Of a stretch of DNA of 64,000 bases, positions 50,206 through 59,748 are shown piece after piece. Positions within the stretch are counted from its first letter, which is position 1; each line of letters opens with the position of its first letter. The notes under the pieces were generated by a model. It saw nothing but the letters and a program-made list of their open reading frames with translations, ran no database searches and was not told the DNA's origin. Location: assembly GCF_900182905.1 (NCBI RefSeq), contig NZ_FXUF01000004.1, positions 62,001 to 126,000 on the forward strand, read 5' to 3'. This DNA comes from Anoxynatronum buryatiense. GTDB taxonomy: Bacteria; Bacillota; Clostridia; Peptostreptococcales; Tindalliaceae. Both the position numbers and the translations under genes were made by a program.

Positions 50206-51750
50206 ATGTTGAAACAGCTATATCAAAAAAGCCTGCATAACCTTCCGAGAACGGCAGCGTTGAGGGTTTTTAGGTTAAAAGTGTTGGCGTTGACGCTGGT
50301 GATGATGGTGCTTCTTGCTGCCCCAGTTCCCGCAGAAGCCTGGGGCTACGCAGAGTACAATGGGTTGGTTCATCGCAGCGGCCGGGTGATTCCTCTGCCT
50401 GACGGATACGTGTTGGAGGCAGACCCGGACGGGCCGACACTGGAAAATGACCCCCGGGAAGGATTTCAGGAGGGCTTGATTCCCGTGAGGGAAACAGATT
50501 CAGGGCTTTATGGATACATGAATATGGAAGGTGAAATCGTCATTGCACCCCAGTTCACCCTGGCTCAGCCTTTTTCGGAAGGCCTGGCAGCAGTGGCGCT
50601 GGACGAATGGTTTCAGCAATGGGGGTGGATCAACCCCCAGGGAAAAATGGTGATCGAACCCATCTACGACGCAGGTGGGTCATTCAGGGAAGGAGCTGCC
50701 TGGGCCTCGGTGTACCTGGGTGAAACCTTGGCGGAAGACCCGGCCTATGGTTTTCTTCGCCCAGACGGCAGTCTGCTCACCCATTTCAAATACTACCTGG
50801 CTGGTGATTTTCGGGAAGGCATGGCACCGGTATGTGAACTGCTGCAGTGGGGTTTCGTGAATCTTGAAGGTGAAGAAATCGTACCGCCTCAGTATGACTG
50901 GGTATCCTCCTTTGTGGAAGGGGTAGCCGTGGTCAGGCTCTATGACAGTCACGGATTGGTGAACCGGCAGGGTGACCTGTTGTGGCTGAAAGACTACGAT
51001 ACCCTTTCCGATTTTTATGAAGGTTATGGGGTCGCTTCCCGGGGCGAAGACCACTGCATCGTCACCCTGGATGGCAGGGAAATTCCCCTGGAACCCCCCA
51101 TACAAGGTCTTCTCTACTTCAATGCCGACCGGGGAGAAGGCTTTCGCTATGGGATGCTGCCGGTGATCGCCGCCGACGGCACCCAGGGATACGCCGATCT
51201 TTCGGGAAGGTTGGTCATTAGCGGACCCTACGAACAGGTCTTTGGTTTTCGGAACGGTCTGAGCGGGGTGATGATGTTCACCGACGAAACCAGTCAAATT
51301 AACCATGAGCAATTTCAGCAGGTTGTTGGATTTATTGATCTGGAAGGAGCGATGGTCATTGATCCGGTTTTTCCCATGGCGGGCAGCTACAACGAAGGGC
51401 TGTGCCCGGTGATGAACACTGAAAGGCGCTGGGGGGCCATTAATATGTGGGGCCAGTGGGTCATCGATCCGGTGTTTCTGGAAATGGGAGCCTTTGTCAG
51501 CGACTACGCACCAGTGGTGCTGCCACCGGACTGGGTGGCAGCAGCTTCGGTGACGGTAACGCCAGACACGACAAATAGATCTGATGAAGAAAATGAGAAA
51601 AACGAAGGGAATGATGTCGATATAGGAAATGAAACAGCGAACAATCACTCATTAACAAAACAATCTGGACTTGTGGGCTGGCTGATCCCTGGTCTTGTGC
51701 TGATGGTACTGGTAACGGGAACGGGGATGTGGCTGAAAAGAAAGTCGTAA
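50206..51750 (+). CDS. Secreted, membrane-anchored WG-repeat protein
   Basis: The 514-residue protein has a signal peptide ending near 'VPAEAWG' (about residue 45). About eight WG (KWG-type) repeats follow, such as 'YGYMNMEGEIVIAPQFTLAQ' and 'WGWINPQGKMVIEPIYDAGG', spaced by some 50 residues and filling about 45-450. After a polar Asn/Glu/Asp-rich linker a C-terminal membrane helix ('LVGWLIPGLVLMVLVTGTGM') ends in KRKS. It should be displayed outside the cell. WG repeats form beta structures of unclear function, probably binding. The gene belongs to the cluster beginning at 49026. Confidence 0.82.
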   Translation: MLKQLYQKSLHNLPRTAALRVFRLKVLALTLVMMVLLAAPVPAEAWGYAEYNGLVHRSGRVIPLPDGYVLEADPDGPTLENDPREGFQEGLIPVRETDSGLYGYMNMEGEIVIAPQFTLAQPFSEGLAAVALDEWFQQWGWINPQGKMVIEPIYDAGGSFREGAAWASVYLGETLAEDPAYGFLRPDGSLLTHFKYYLAGDFREGMAPVCELLQWGFVNLEGEEIVPPQYDWVSSFVEGVAVVRLYDSHGLVNRQGDLLWLKDYDTLSDFYEGYGVASRGEDHCIVTLDGREIPLEPPIQGLLYFNADRGEGFRYGMLPVIAADGTQGYADLSGRLVISGPYEQVFGFRNGLSGVMMFTDETSQINHEQFQQVVGFIDLEGAMVIDPVFPMAGSYNEGLCPVMNTERRWGAINMWGQWVIDPVFLEMGAFVSDYAPVVLPPDWVAAASVTVTPDTTNRSDEENEKNEGNDVDIGNETANNHSLTKQSGLVGWLIPGLVLMVLVTGTGMWLKRKS

Positions 51751-51987
51751 CATGATTTTTCATCAGATGCCATCAATTTCCATCGGATGCAGACAGGGAT
51801 ACCCTGTCCCATTGCGTCAGTGTATGGAATGCGCGCAGGACAGATGTGTCAATGCCGGTGAGGTACCATGTTCCAACGCGCGGTAGTCGTGGTAGTCTAT
51901 ACGGAAGTGGATGATTGTTGGATGGTGAATGGTTTTGGATCATGTAACGCTTTGAATCAGGTAACGCTCAAGATAAAGGAGGATGAG

Positions 51988-52917
51988 ATGCGTACAGTCA
52001 CATATCAATCAGGAAAAACACTGCTGATTCTGATTTTGGTAATGCTGGTGGCGGCCGCTGGCTGCGGCGCAAAAGCGGAAGTGGAAACAGGAGCGGAAAC
52101 GGAAGCAAAAGCGGAAGAGAAGGATCAAACCATTGATTTTTCAGGTGAATGGACAGGGACCCAATTGCTGGCAGAAATCAGCGGGGCAGATGCCGAGGCA
52201 TACAAGGAGATGGAAGGGTTAACGCTGGACAGCCGCTTGATTCTTTCCCTTTCCGACGACAGTGAAGGTGCGGCAGAATTGTATTTTGTCGATGACCTTG
52301 CCGGCCCTGAACTGAATGCGGCTGTGGTCGACAAGAGTCTCATATTGACCGGAACCCTTTGGGGAGACCCCTTTGAGTGGACCGGCACTTTTGAATATGA
52401 CGAAGCGGAAGCAGGGTGGACCCTGACCGGCGGGGGAGACATTACAGGCACGGCAGAAGATGTGGTTTTTCACATTGTTCTGAGTCTGAACCAGGCTTCT
52501 TCTGATGAACCCGGGAGTCAACCCGCTGCAACGGGTGATCAACCTGCTGCGGCCTCTGAATCAGGCAGTCAGGCCGTCAGTGCCGATGCCCCCCTTGAAG
52601 AGCTGTTAATTGGATCATGGATGAAGGAACCTTCCAATGTAATGGTGGAAAGAAGTGTGCTGACATTCGAGAAAGACGGATCTGCCATGACTTATTATGC
52701 CACACCGGGTGCCGGTGACAGCGAAGAAACCTGGCACACGGGATCCTGGAAAAAGGATGAGCCCATAGGCGGCACCTGGAAAACGGCCGGGAACATGCTG
52801 ACAGCTGAGTTTGAAAATGAATCAAGTTCCTTTGAAACAGAGGTGCGTGTCGTTGATGCCAACACCATTGTCATCGAAGTCTTCTATACCCGATCAGAGT
52901 ATGTCAGGCTGCCTTAA
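51988..52917 (+). CDS. Lipoprotein of unknown function
   Basis: The 309-residue lipoprotein has lipobox VAAAGC at about residues 25-30, then a Glu/Ala linker with repeated E-T-E-A-K-A units and two beta-rich regions. The first (about 50-165) has 'SGEWTGTQLLAEISGADAEA' and resembles lipocalin-like stress domains. The second (about 205-309) has 'LIGSWMKEPSNVMVERSVLT'. A low-complexity Ala/Ser/Pro/Gln linker joins them. AAAGGAGG precedes the ATG at 51988. No named family was recognised. Confidence 0.75.
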   Translation: MRTVTYQSGKTLLILILVMLVAAAGCGAKAEVETGAETEAKAEEKDQTIDFSGEWTGTQLLAEISGADAEAYKEMEGLTLDSRLILSLSDDSEGAAELYFVDDLAGPELNAAVVDKSLILTGTLWGDPFEWTGTFEYDEAEAGWTLTGGGDITGTAEDVVFHIVLSLNQASSDEPGSQPAATGDQPAAASESGSQAVSADAPLEELLIGSWMKEPSNVMVERSVLTFEKDGSAMTYYATPGAGDSEETWHTGSWKKDEPIGGTWKTAGNMLTAEFENESSSFETEVRVVDANTIVIEVFYTRSEYVRLP

Positions 52918-53072
52918 GATGCCAAGCGGCCTAAAGGTGCCCGCCTATCTTTGAAAAAGCGGGCATGGGTGCGTGAAAAAAACAGTTGAGGTCACACGAC
53001 CTTATGAATGGGTCGTGATAGAAGGAAGCGTAGCGAATATGAGAAGGGATCAGGAAAGGGAGGTTGAGACAA

Positions 53073-53663
53073 ATGAAACAAATGAAATGGTGGAATGACG
53101 TTTTAATGAGTCGCAGAGGCAGGGGAATGCTGATTTTGATGCTGGGATTGGTGCTCATGCTTACTGCCTGCGGTGGTTCTGGGGGTAACGAAGCCCAGGC
53201 GCCGGAACCGCCGGCCCAGGCTGAATCGGTGGCGGATGTGGACGGTCCGGGCAGCGAACTCTTCGGGCCGCCCATTGAAGGAGAGCGTTATGAGACTGAA
53301 AAAGTGTCCATGGTGATCCCTGATGGCTGGAATGTGATGGACATCAGTGGCGGGCTTCAGGCTTACCAGGGGAATAATGCGGTGGAAGTGTGGGTAAGGG
53401 GCAGTGGGTTAAGTGACGGCGATGCAGAGAAGGCCATGGAGGGTCTGGCTGCCGACTACGATGGTTCACCTGTTGAAACCTTCGAACACTGGGGACTTAC
53501 CTTCTACTCCACCGTTTTTGAAATGTACGGCAGCCAACAGTTTAAAATGAGTGCGGTGAAAGATGGTGAGCGAATTGAGATTGGATTGGCCATGCACAGC
53601 AGTGCCGATGAAGCTACAGAAGACCTGATGTTTGGCATGCTGGACACCATTGAACTGAAATAG
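53073..53663 (+). CDS. Lipoprotein of unknown function
   Basis: The 196-residue lipoprotein has a cationic start, a hydrophobic core and lipobox LMLTAC at about residues 29-34, then a Gly/Ala/Pro/Glu linker. The remaining domain ('GERYETEKVSMVIPDGWNVM' onward) has the strand pattern of PsbP- or MOG1-like folds found in surface proteins. GGGAGG precedes the ATG at 53073. It is followed after 30 nt by a large surface protein gene. Confidence 0.75.
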   Translation: MKQMKWWNDVLMSRRGRGMLILMLGLVLMLTACGGSGGNEAQAPEPPAQAESVADVDGPGSELFGPPIEGERYETEKVSMVIPDGWNVMDISGGLQAYQGNNAVEVWVRGSGLSDGDAEKAMEGLAADYDGSPVETFEHWGLTFYSTVFEMYGSQQFKMSAVKDGERIEIGLAMHSSADEATEDLMFGMLDTIELK

Positions 53664-53693
53664 CGGGGAGTTTTGATGGAAAGGAGAAAATCC

Positions 53694-55982
53694 ATGCATG
53701 AAAATAAGCAACCTCAATGTCAAATCTTCAGATGTTTGTTGGGTGTCCTGCTGGTGATCACCCTGACGGTTTCTTCTGTGGGAGCGACAACAGTGGCCTT
53801 CACCATGGGAGAAGCCGGCTATACGGTGGATGGTATCTGGCAGGCTTCAGATGCGGTGCCCTATATTCAGCAGGGCCGCACCATGGTGCCGGTACGGTTT
53901 GTGGCAGAAGCCCTGGGAGCAGATGTTCATTGGGACGCCAATGCCCGCCGGGTGACAGTGGACAAGGGTTCAGACCAGATTGTGCTGGAGATTGGCTCCC
54001 GAAACTTGATGAAGAACGATGAGCTGTTCATGGTCATGGATACCGAAACGGTGATTGTTCCGCCTGGACGTACCATGATTCCTGTTTCACGGCTGGCGGC
54101 TGCTTTGGATATTCCCTACCAGTGGGATGCTGCCGGCGGAAGAGCCCTTTTCATGCCTGGGGCATCGGTGAATCAACCAGCACTGGAGGCAGTCAAGGTC
54201 TTCGACACGCCGGGGGTATATGGCCCGGAAACTGGAATAGAAGCCATTGAAGGAAACGTGGTGGTGGCTTCGACGGGAGTCACCCTGCAAAACTATGAAA
54301 TCACGGGAGAACTGGTGATTGATGAACGGGTCGGTGATGGAACGGTGACGCTGAACCAGCTTAGGGTATGGGGCAGCACCCATATTCATGGCGGTGGTGC
54401 GGAGAGTATTCATATCAATGGCGGCCAGTACTGGCAGGTATATGTGAAGACGGGCAACGGTGAAGCAGTGCGCATTGTGGCAGTGGATGCTCATGGGCTG
54501 GAAATCATTCTCGCGGAAGATGCTGCCGGCCAGGAGCTGATTCTTGAAGGATCCTTTGACCTGTTGATGGTGGAGGCAGCTGGCGTCATCATCACCACTG
54601 CTGGTGACACCAGCATCAGTGACATTGTGGTCACTGCCTCTGCGGCAGAAGGGTCGCTGACCTTATCGCCGCAGACCCGGGTGGAAAAACTGATGGTGAA
54701 CAACGACACGCTGACCATGACAGCAACGGGTAACATTGGCACCGTTGAAGGAACGGGTAAAGAAGCGGTTGAGCAGCAGCGAAACCAGACAACCGCGCCA
54801 ACCACTGCGGCTCCGGCTGTCGGCGGTGGTGGCGGTGGCGGCGGTACTGGACAGGTTGAAACCATTGCAGTAAGTGGCGTTCAGGTATCTCCGAACACTC
54901 TGTCGCTGGTGGCTGGGGGAGTGTCGGGCACATTAACTGCCACTGTGGCGCCTGCCAACGCCAGCAACAAAGGTGTGCTTTGGTCCACCAGTGACGCTGG
55001 TGTGGCAACGGTGGCCAATGGAGTGGTGACACCTGTAGCACCGGGAAGTGCCGCCATCACGGCCACTGCATCGGGAGACGGAACCAAAAAAGCGGTGTGC
55101 AACGTGACGGTGGCACCTGCACCAACAGTGGGAATGACGGTGGATGCTGCTACCGTGCCGATTTTTCCTGTGGGAGACACCCGGGAGTTTGAGCTCAGTA
55201 TGGTGGGAAATGATGATACGGGGAAAGCGACATACGCCATGTTCACCATGCCCCTTGGCAGTATGCTGGAATTCAAGCACAGCAGTGGCGACTGGATCCA
55301 AATTCTGCAGCGGTTTCCCGCTTCGGGCAGCTTTCCTGTCGCCAACGATACCACCCTTTTTCGGGCTTCTTTTCAGCAGGCGGGCAACCATGATATTGAA
55401 GTGACTTTCTATGATGCCCAGTCAACGGAAGTCATGGCAAGTACCACCATACCGGCGGAGGTCAGGCCGGGTTACCAGGTGTTTTATGATGGCAACGGCA
55501 ACACTGCGGGAACGCCTCCTGTGGATCAAGGCAAATACTATGAGGGGGAAACAGTGCGGTTGCGCTGGAATGCGGTTACCGAGCCTGAAAGAATGAAAAA
55601 AGTGGATGGCGGTGTCACCTATTCCTTTTCAGGGTGGAACCGGGCGGCAGATGGCAGCGGAGAAGCCTGGCTGACAGGGCCGGCTTACCACTATATGACC
55701 ATGGGGAACAGTGATGTGACATTGTATGCCGTTTGGAAAAGCTTTCGAAGCCCCCGCTATTACGGCACTGAGCCGGGCCAGAGCCGTCTTGAAAGCTTTG
55801 TTGAAGTGGGAACCGCTTTCACTCTGTTTGATGGTGATGGCTGGACCAAAGCAGGATTCACCCTGAAAGAATGGAACACCCAGAGCGATGGTTCAGGAAC
55901 CCCGTATCAGCTGGGAGAAACCATTACCATGCCGGCGGGTGCCGGAGAATTTATCCTCCGGGCTATTTGGGAGCCGGAGTAA
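53694..55982 (+). CDS. Modular surface protein: copper-amine-oxidase N domain, Big2 and InlB-B repeats
   Basis: The 762-residue secreted protein has a signal peptide (about 10-33) and a copper-amine-oxidase-like N domain (about 35-150: 'YIQQGRTMVPVRFVAEALGA' and 'PGRTMIPVSRLAAALDIPYQ'). A beta-helix-like section (about 165-370) leads to a run of Gly near 385. A Big2 domain follows ('VSGVQVSPNTLSLVAGGVSG'), then a beta domain and two InlB_B/Flg_new repeats ('FSGWNRAADGSGEAW', 'LKEWNTQSDGSGTPY', each closing with Y/R-A-x-W). There is no S-layer-homology domain or LPXTG, so anchoring is unclear. AAAGGAG precedes the ATG at 53694. Confidence 0.85.
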   Translation: MHENKQPQCQIFRCLLGVLLVITLTVSSVGATTVAFTMGEAGYTVDGIWQASDAVPYIQQGRTMVPVRFVAEALGADVHWDANARRVTVDKGSDQIVLEIGSRNLMKNDELFMVMDTETVIVPPGRTMIPVSRLAAALDIPYQWDAAGGRALFMPGASVNQPALEAVKVFDTPGVYGPETGIEAIEGNVVVASTGVTLQNYEITGELVIDERVGDGTVTLNQLRVWGSTHIHGGGAESIHINGGQYWQVYVKTGNGEAVRIVAVDAHGLEIILAEDAAGQELILEGSFDLLMVEAAGVIITTAGDTSISDIVVTASAAEGSLTLSPQTRVEKLMVNNDTLTMTATGNIGTVEGTGKEAVEQQRNQTTAPTTAAPAVGGGGGGGGTGQVETIAVSGVQVSPNTLSLVAGGVSGTLTATVAPANASNKGVLWSTSDAGVATVANGVVTPVAPGSAAITATASGDGTKKAVCNVTVAPAPTVGMTVDAATVPIFPVGDTREFELSMVGNDDTGKATYAMFTMPLGSMLEFKHSSGDWIQILQRFPASGSFPVANDTTLFRASFQQAGNHDIEVTFYDAQSTEVMASTTIPAEVRPGYQVFYDGNGNTAGTPPVDQGKYYEGETVRLRWNAVTEPERMKKVDGGVTYSFSGWNRAADGSGEAWLTGPAYHYMTMGNSDVTLYAVWKSFRSPRYYGTEPGQSRLESFVEVGTAFTLFDGDGWTKAGFTLKEWNTQSDGSGTPYQLGETITMPAGAGEFILRAIWEPE

Positions 55983-56032
55983 GCAGTCGGTGTCAAGAAT
56001 CAGTAAAATGAAGAGATGGTGAATCACTCAAA

Positions 56033-56080
56033 AAACCGGCAGCATCAGAAGAGGTGTTCTGATGCTGCCGGTTTGCGTTT
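56033..56080. terminator. Terminator between the surface-protein cluster and murC
   Basis: AACCGGCAGCATCAGA pairs perfectly with TCTGATGCTGCCGGTT around an 8-nt loop, with an A-run before and TTT after. It can stop both converging transcripts. Confidence 0.8.
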
Positions 56081-56161
56081 GACTGCCCATCAAATGCTGT
56101 CTTTTCAAACAATCGAGGGTTGGTTGTGAAGAAAAGTTACTGCAGGATCAATGGAAATTCA

Positions 56162-57745
56162 TCAATATGAAAGCGGGTCAGGTGTGTCAGCGTTGGGAGT
56201 TCTGTCGAGTAATGCTTCACTGATGAGGGGTACTGCCTCATTCACCGGCCCGGCACCCATGGTGATGATCAGGTCACCGGGTTCAGCGGCGGCGGCGGCT
56301 GTTCTGGCAGCAGCCTGGTAATCAGGACAGTAGCTGGCATGGGTGCCCCTGGCAGAGACCAGATCCACCAGATCCCGGCTGTGCACCAGACCGTTATCCG
56401 GCTCCCGGGCGGCATAAATCTCGGTGACCACCACCACATCTGCCAGAGCCAGTGCCTGGGCGAAATCATGGAGCAGGGCATGGGTGCGGGTGTAGGTGTG
56501 GGGCTGAAAAATGCAAACGATGCGGTGGTGTGTGGTATCGGGGCAAAGGGGTACTGCGGCTGTCGGAGATGTCTCTGCCAGGGGTGCTTCCGCCAGCAAC
56601 GTGCGGGCGGCGGCCAGTGTGGCGGTGATTTCTGCCGGGTGGTGGGCGTAGTCGTCCACCACGGTGACGCCGGCCCAGTGGCCGTGGGTTTCGAAGCGGC
56701 GGTGAATACCGGTGAACCGGGGCAGCAGTTCCTGGAGCCGGTGACTTTTCACCCCCAGCTCCAGGGCCGCTGCCAGCGCCGCCAGGGCATTATGCACATT
56801 GTGTTTGCCGGGAATTCCCAGGTGAAAGCGGCCCAGATCGGACCCATTCTTCAGCAGGTTAAAAGACCAGCAACCACCTGGCAGGGGGGCAAGGGCTGTG
56901 GCGGTGAGCTGCTGCGTGTTCCCGGGCGGTGTAAGTGGAACAGCTTCACCCGGCGGAGGATCCACCTCAATGGTGATCACCCGGCAGGGGGCTTCCTGGA
57001 CCAGAAAGCGGCTGTTGGTATCATTGGCAGGCATTACCAGCAGGCCGTCGGTGGGGAGTTGGTTCACAAACTGGCGAAACACTGCCTGAATGGCCGCCAG
57101 GTCGGGGAAGTAATCCAGGTGGTCCAGGTCGATGTTCAGCACCAGTCCGATGCGGGCGGGGAACCGGAGAAAGCTGCCCTGATATTCGCAGGCCTCGGTG
57201 ATCATCACCTCACCGCCGCCGGCCTTCACATTGCCGCCGATGGCGTCCAGCTCGCCCCCCACCAAAATGGTGGGATCAAGGCCGCCCCATTCCAGCAGCA
57301 TGGCCAGCAGTGCCGTGGTGGTGGTTTTCCCGTGGCTGCCGGCAACAGAAATGGAGTGGGGATACTGTTTCATGAGAATGCCCAGCAGGGCTGCCCGGTC
57401 CATTTGCAGAATACCCTTTTCTCTCGCGGCTGCCCGCTCAGGGTTGTCGGCGGGAATGGCGGCAGAATACACCAACCAGTCAGGCTGCTGAAGGTTGGCG
57501 GCGTGATGTCCGGTGAAAATGCGGGCTCCTTCGTCGGCCAGACGCCGGGTGATGGGAGAATCACTCCGGTCTGAACCGGACACCTGAATGCCCTGTTTCA
57601 GCAGCAGATGAGCCAGACCGCTCATGCCGATTCCGCCGATGCCCACCAGATGCACATGGGTCACGCCTTCAAGTGTGGCAGGCAATTCATGGACTTCAGG
57701 CATTGTAGGGGAAACCGCGTTGGGGTTGGGTGAAGGCGTCAGCAT
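56162..57745 (-). CDS. murC: UDP-N-acetylmuramate--L-alanine ligase
   Basis: MurC adds L-Ala to UDP-MurNAc in the first amino-acid step of peptidoglycan synthesis. The 527-residue protein has the N-terminal 'VGIGGIGMSGLAHLLLKQG' nucleotide loop, the ATP loop 'SVAGSHGKTTTTALL', 'GEVMITEACEYQGSF' and 'VVDDYAHHPAEITATL'. It is longer than typical (about 460) through an Asn/Pro-rich N-terminus and two low-complexity insertions. The ATG at 57745 is preceded by AAAGGA at 10 nt; the ATG at 57772 has no site. It is divergent from purR, the usual neighbour in Clostridia. Confidence 0.93.
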   Translation of the reverse strand: MLTPSPNPNAVSPTMPEVHELPATLEGVTHVHLVGIGGIGMSGLAHLLLKQGIQVSGSDRSDSPITRRLADEGARIFTGHHAANLQQPDWLVYSAAIPADNPERAAAREKGILQMDRAALLGILMKQYPHSISVAGSHGKTTTTALLAMLLEWGGLDPTILVGGELDAIGGNVKAGGGEVMITEACEYQGSFLRFPARIGLVLNIDLDHLDYFPDLAAIQAVFRQFVNQLPTDGLLVMPANDTNSRFLVQEAPCRVITIEVDPPPGEAVPLTPPGNTQQLTATALAPLPGGCWSFNLLKNGSDLGRFHLGIPGKHNVHNALAALAAALELGVKSHRLQELLPRFTGIHRRFETHGHWAGVTVVDDYAHHPAEITATLAAARTLLAEAPLAETSPTAAVPLCPDTTHHRIVCIFQPHTYTRTHALLHDFAQALALADVVVVTEIYAAREPDNGLVHSRDLVDLVSARGTHASYCPDYQAAARTAAAAAEPGDLIITMGAGPVNEAVPLISEALLDRTPNADTPDPLSY

Positions 57746-57841
57746 GGTGTGGATCGTCCTTTCTGATTTCATCAGTTGTTTTCAGGGTCTGAATGAGTGA
57801 AGTTCACGACAAAAGCTGACAAAACGTGAATGCCAGGTTGT

Positions 57842-57869
57842 TTGAATGCTGGTCAGCAGGGTATATACT
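57842..57869 (+). promoter_or_regulatory. Distal promoter upstream of purR
   Basis: TTGAAT (57842-57847) and TATACT (57864-57869) are 16 bp apart. The transcript would pass through the hairpin at 57915-57948. Confidence 0.5.
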
Positions 57870-57914
57870 GTGTAAGATTTTGCCGGATTTTTTGTGGTGT
57901 TCCTCCTTATTATA

Positions 57915-57948
57915 CACGAAGGGAACCCGGGTTGCTTCGTGATTTTTT
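57915..57948 (+). terminator. Nested palindrome with T-run in the murC-purR gap
   Basis: CACGAAG pairs with CTTCGTG and encloses AACCCGGGTT, itself a palindrome; ATTTTTTAT follows. On the plus strand it looks like an intrinsic terminator or attenuator in the purR leader. On the minus strand it lies next to TATAAT (57914-57909), a likely murC -10, so it may also be an operator. Confidence 0.5.
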
Positions 57949-57966
57949 ATCTTCCGGGCCGCCCGC

Positions 57967-57995
57967 TTGCCGAATCCTGAAAAAACGAATAAAAT
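57967..57995 (+). promoter_or_regulatory. Proximal promoter of purR
   Basis: TTGCCG (57967-57972) and TAAAAT (57990-57995) are 17 bp apart and lie downstream of the hairpin. A palindrome centred on AACGTT (about 58003-58025) lies between this promoter and the ribosome binding site, a possible operator. Confidence 0.5.
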
Positions 57996-58043
57996 GAAAT
58001 AAAAAAATGGAAACGTTCATTTTTTCAGGAAGGAAGAAGTGCC

Positions 58044-58874
58044 ATGTCCCAGTCACGATACAAGCGCAGTGAACGCATTGCCGCCATGACCAGTATTTTA
58101 ACCAACCATCCCAATCGTCAGTTTGGTCTGGGAACCTTCAGTCAACAGTTGGATGCACTGAAGTCAGCCCTCAGTGAAGATTTGGGTGTGGTAAAGCGAA
58201 CACTGGAATCCCTTGAAATCGGGGAGATCCATTCGGCCACGGGAGCCGGCGGAGGTATACGGTTGATTCCCCGGATGCCCCGGGAAGCACAGCGGCTTTT
58301 TTTGAAGCAACTGACTGAAGAGCTGATCAAGCCTGAACGGATTCTCACAGGGGGGTACCTCTACTATACCGATCTCATCAGCTCACCCGACATGGTACAG
58401 TCCATGGCGGAGATGCTGGCCCAACACCTTGATTTCAAAGAAGCAGACATGGTGGTTACCGTGGAGACCAAAGGGGTACCCCTGGCCTTTATGACGGCCC
58501 GGTTGGTGAACCGCCCCCTGGTGATTGTTCGACGCACCAGTCGGGTGACTGAAGGCTCCACCATCAGTGTGAACTACCGTTCCGGGTCCACAGGCACCAT
58601 CCAGCAGATGGTCCTTTCCAGGCGGGCCATTCCTGCCGGCTCCCGGGTGGTGATGATTGATGATTTCATGCGGGGCGGCGGTACCGCCAGAGGCATGCAT
58701 GACTTAATGAAAGAATTCGACGCCCGTGTGGTGGGCAGCGGGGTGCTCATGGCCACCCGTGAACCCCGTCAGAAACGCAGCGGCCCCTGCACACCCCTGT
58801 TGTATCTGGAATCTGTGAATGAAGAAACGGGTGAAGTCTTGATTTCTCCCAATGAAGCGATTTGGAAAGAATAA
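58044..58874 (+). CDS. purR: Pur operon repressor PurR
   Basis: The 276-residue regulator has an N-terminal winged helix (about 1-75, 'YKRSERIAAMTSILTNHPNR') and a C-terminal phosphoribosyltransferase-like domain with the PRPP motif 'VVMIDDFMRGGGTARGM'. It should bind DNA near purine genes and release it when PRPP is high. AGGAAGGAAG precedes the ATG. It is followed by spoVG, as in many Bacilli and Clostridia. Confidence 0.93.
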   Translation: MSQSRYKRSERIAAMTSILTNHPNRQFGLGTFSQQLDALKSALSEDLGVVKRTLESLEIGEIHSATGAGGGIRLIPRMPREAQRLFLKQLTEELIKPERILTGGYLYYTDLISSPDMVQSMAEMLAQHLDFKEADMVVTVETKGVPLAFMTARLVNRPLVIVRRTSRVTEGSTISVNYRSGSTGTIQQMVLSRRAIPAGSRVVMIDDFMRGGGTARGMHDLMKEFDARVVGSGVLMATREPRQKRSGPCTPLLYLESVNEETGEVLISPNEAIWKE

Positions 58875-59112
58875 CACCAAGCAACACATACCAACCACGG
58901 TGGCAGCTGGTGTGAATCAGTTGTCACAACTCAGATTTTAAAAGCAAGCGGCGTACTGATCTCCCCCGCTGCACCGGGAAGGTGTTCGCTGCAAGCCTTT
59001 AAAATAGCCGTTTCCTGAAAGAAGTGCAACAATCCTTCCACCAGGAGCATCGGCATATGCACTTGCTGGATAGACACTGGAAAGAAGACTGCGGGAAGGT
59101 GGTGAAGGACAG

Positions 59113-59457
59113 ATGCAAGTAACCGACGTACGCATTCGAAAAGTAGCAGCGGAAGGTAAAATGAAAGCCATCGTTTCTGTAACCTTCGACGATGAATTTG
59201 TGGTGCATGATATTAAAATCATCGAAGGGCAGAACGGGCTATTCATCGCCATGCCAAGCCGCAAAATGGGAGAGGGTGATTTCCGCGATATTGCCCACCC
59301 CATCAATTCATCAACGCGGAACAAGATTCAGGATGCGATTTTTGTCAAGTATGAGCAGATGAACGATGAGGAAGAAGCTGCGTCAGCAGGGGAGGAAGAA
59401 GCAGCGTCAACAGGGGAGGGAGAGTCCGGCCAGATGGGAGATGACCCTGGTTTTTAG
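59113..59457 (+). CDS. spoVG: Septation/sporulation regulator SpoVG
   Basis: The 114-residue protein has the conserved core '[20 protein letters not shown]' to '[20 protein letters not shown]' (1-88), followed by an acidic tail with two copies of an E-E-A-A-S unit. SpoVG binds RNA or DNA and influences cell division and spore development. The start at 59113 follows a weak GGTGGTGAAGGAC site. The 238 bases before it show no clear promoter by eye. Confidence 0.95.
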   Translation: MQVTDVRIRKVAAEGKMKAIVSVTFDDEFVVHDIKIIEGQNGLFIAMPSRKMGEGDFRDIAHPINSSTRNKIQDAIFVKYEQMNDEEEAASAGEEEAASTGEGESGQMGDDPGF

Positions 59458-59582
59458 CCGGCAGGGTTGATCCCCGGCAGGAAACAGACAGAAAAAGGCC
59501 TGAATCAGGCAATGGTGCAGCATGGACGGCTTTTTCAGGAAAAGCGCGTTCCGAAAGCCGGTAATTTGATGAAAACATAAAA

Positions 59583-59627
59583 CACCGCAGAAACGGAACA
59601 AATTTCCGGGTTCTGCGGTTTTCTTTT
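59583..59627 (+). terminator. Terminator after spoVG
   Basis: ACCGCAGAA pairs with TTCTGCGGT and is followed by TTTCTTTT. It separates spoVG from glmU. Confidence 0.75.
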
Positions 59628-59748
59628 GCTGTTTTCAGGTTTTTAACGGTTATTTCGGTAAATAGTCCTTCCTTCCTGGGAAAAAATCAGGTAAACTAAG
59701 AAGGGGTGATTCCATCTCCCTTAAAGAGCATGATGTGACGATTCAGCA

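Noticed and set aside
56339-57574. Plus-strand 411-codon frame opposite murC
   Set aside because: Complete antisense overlap with a clear murC; Gly/Gln/His-rich composition and no ribosome binding site.
58003-58025. cre-like catabolite control site before purR
   Set aside because: The core AAACGTT matches but both ends depart from the CcpA consensus; kept only as an unnamed palindrome.
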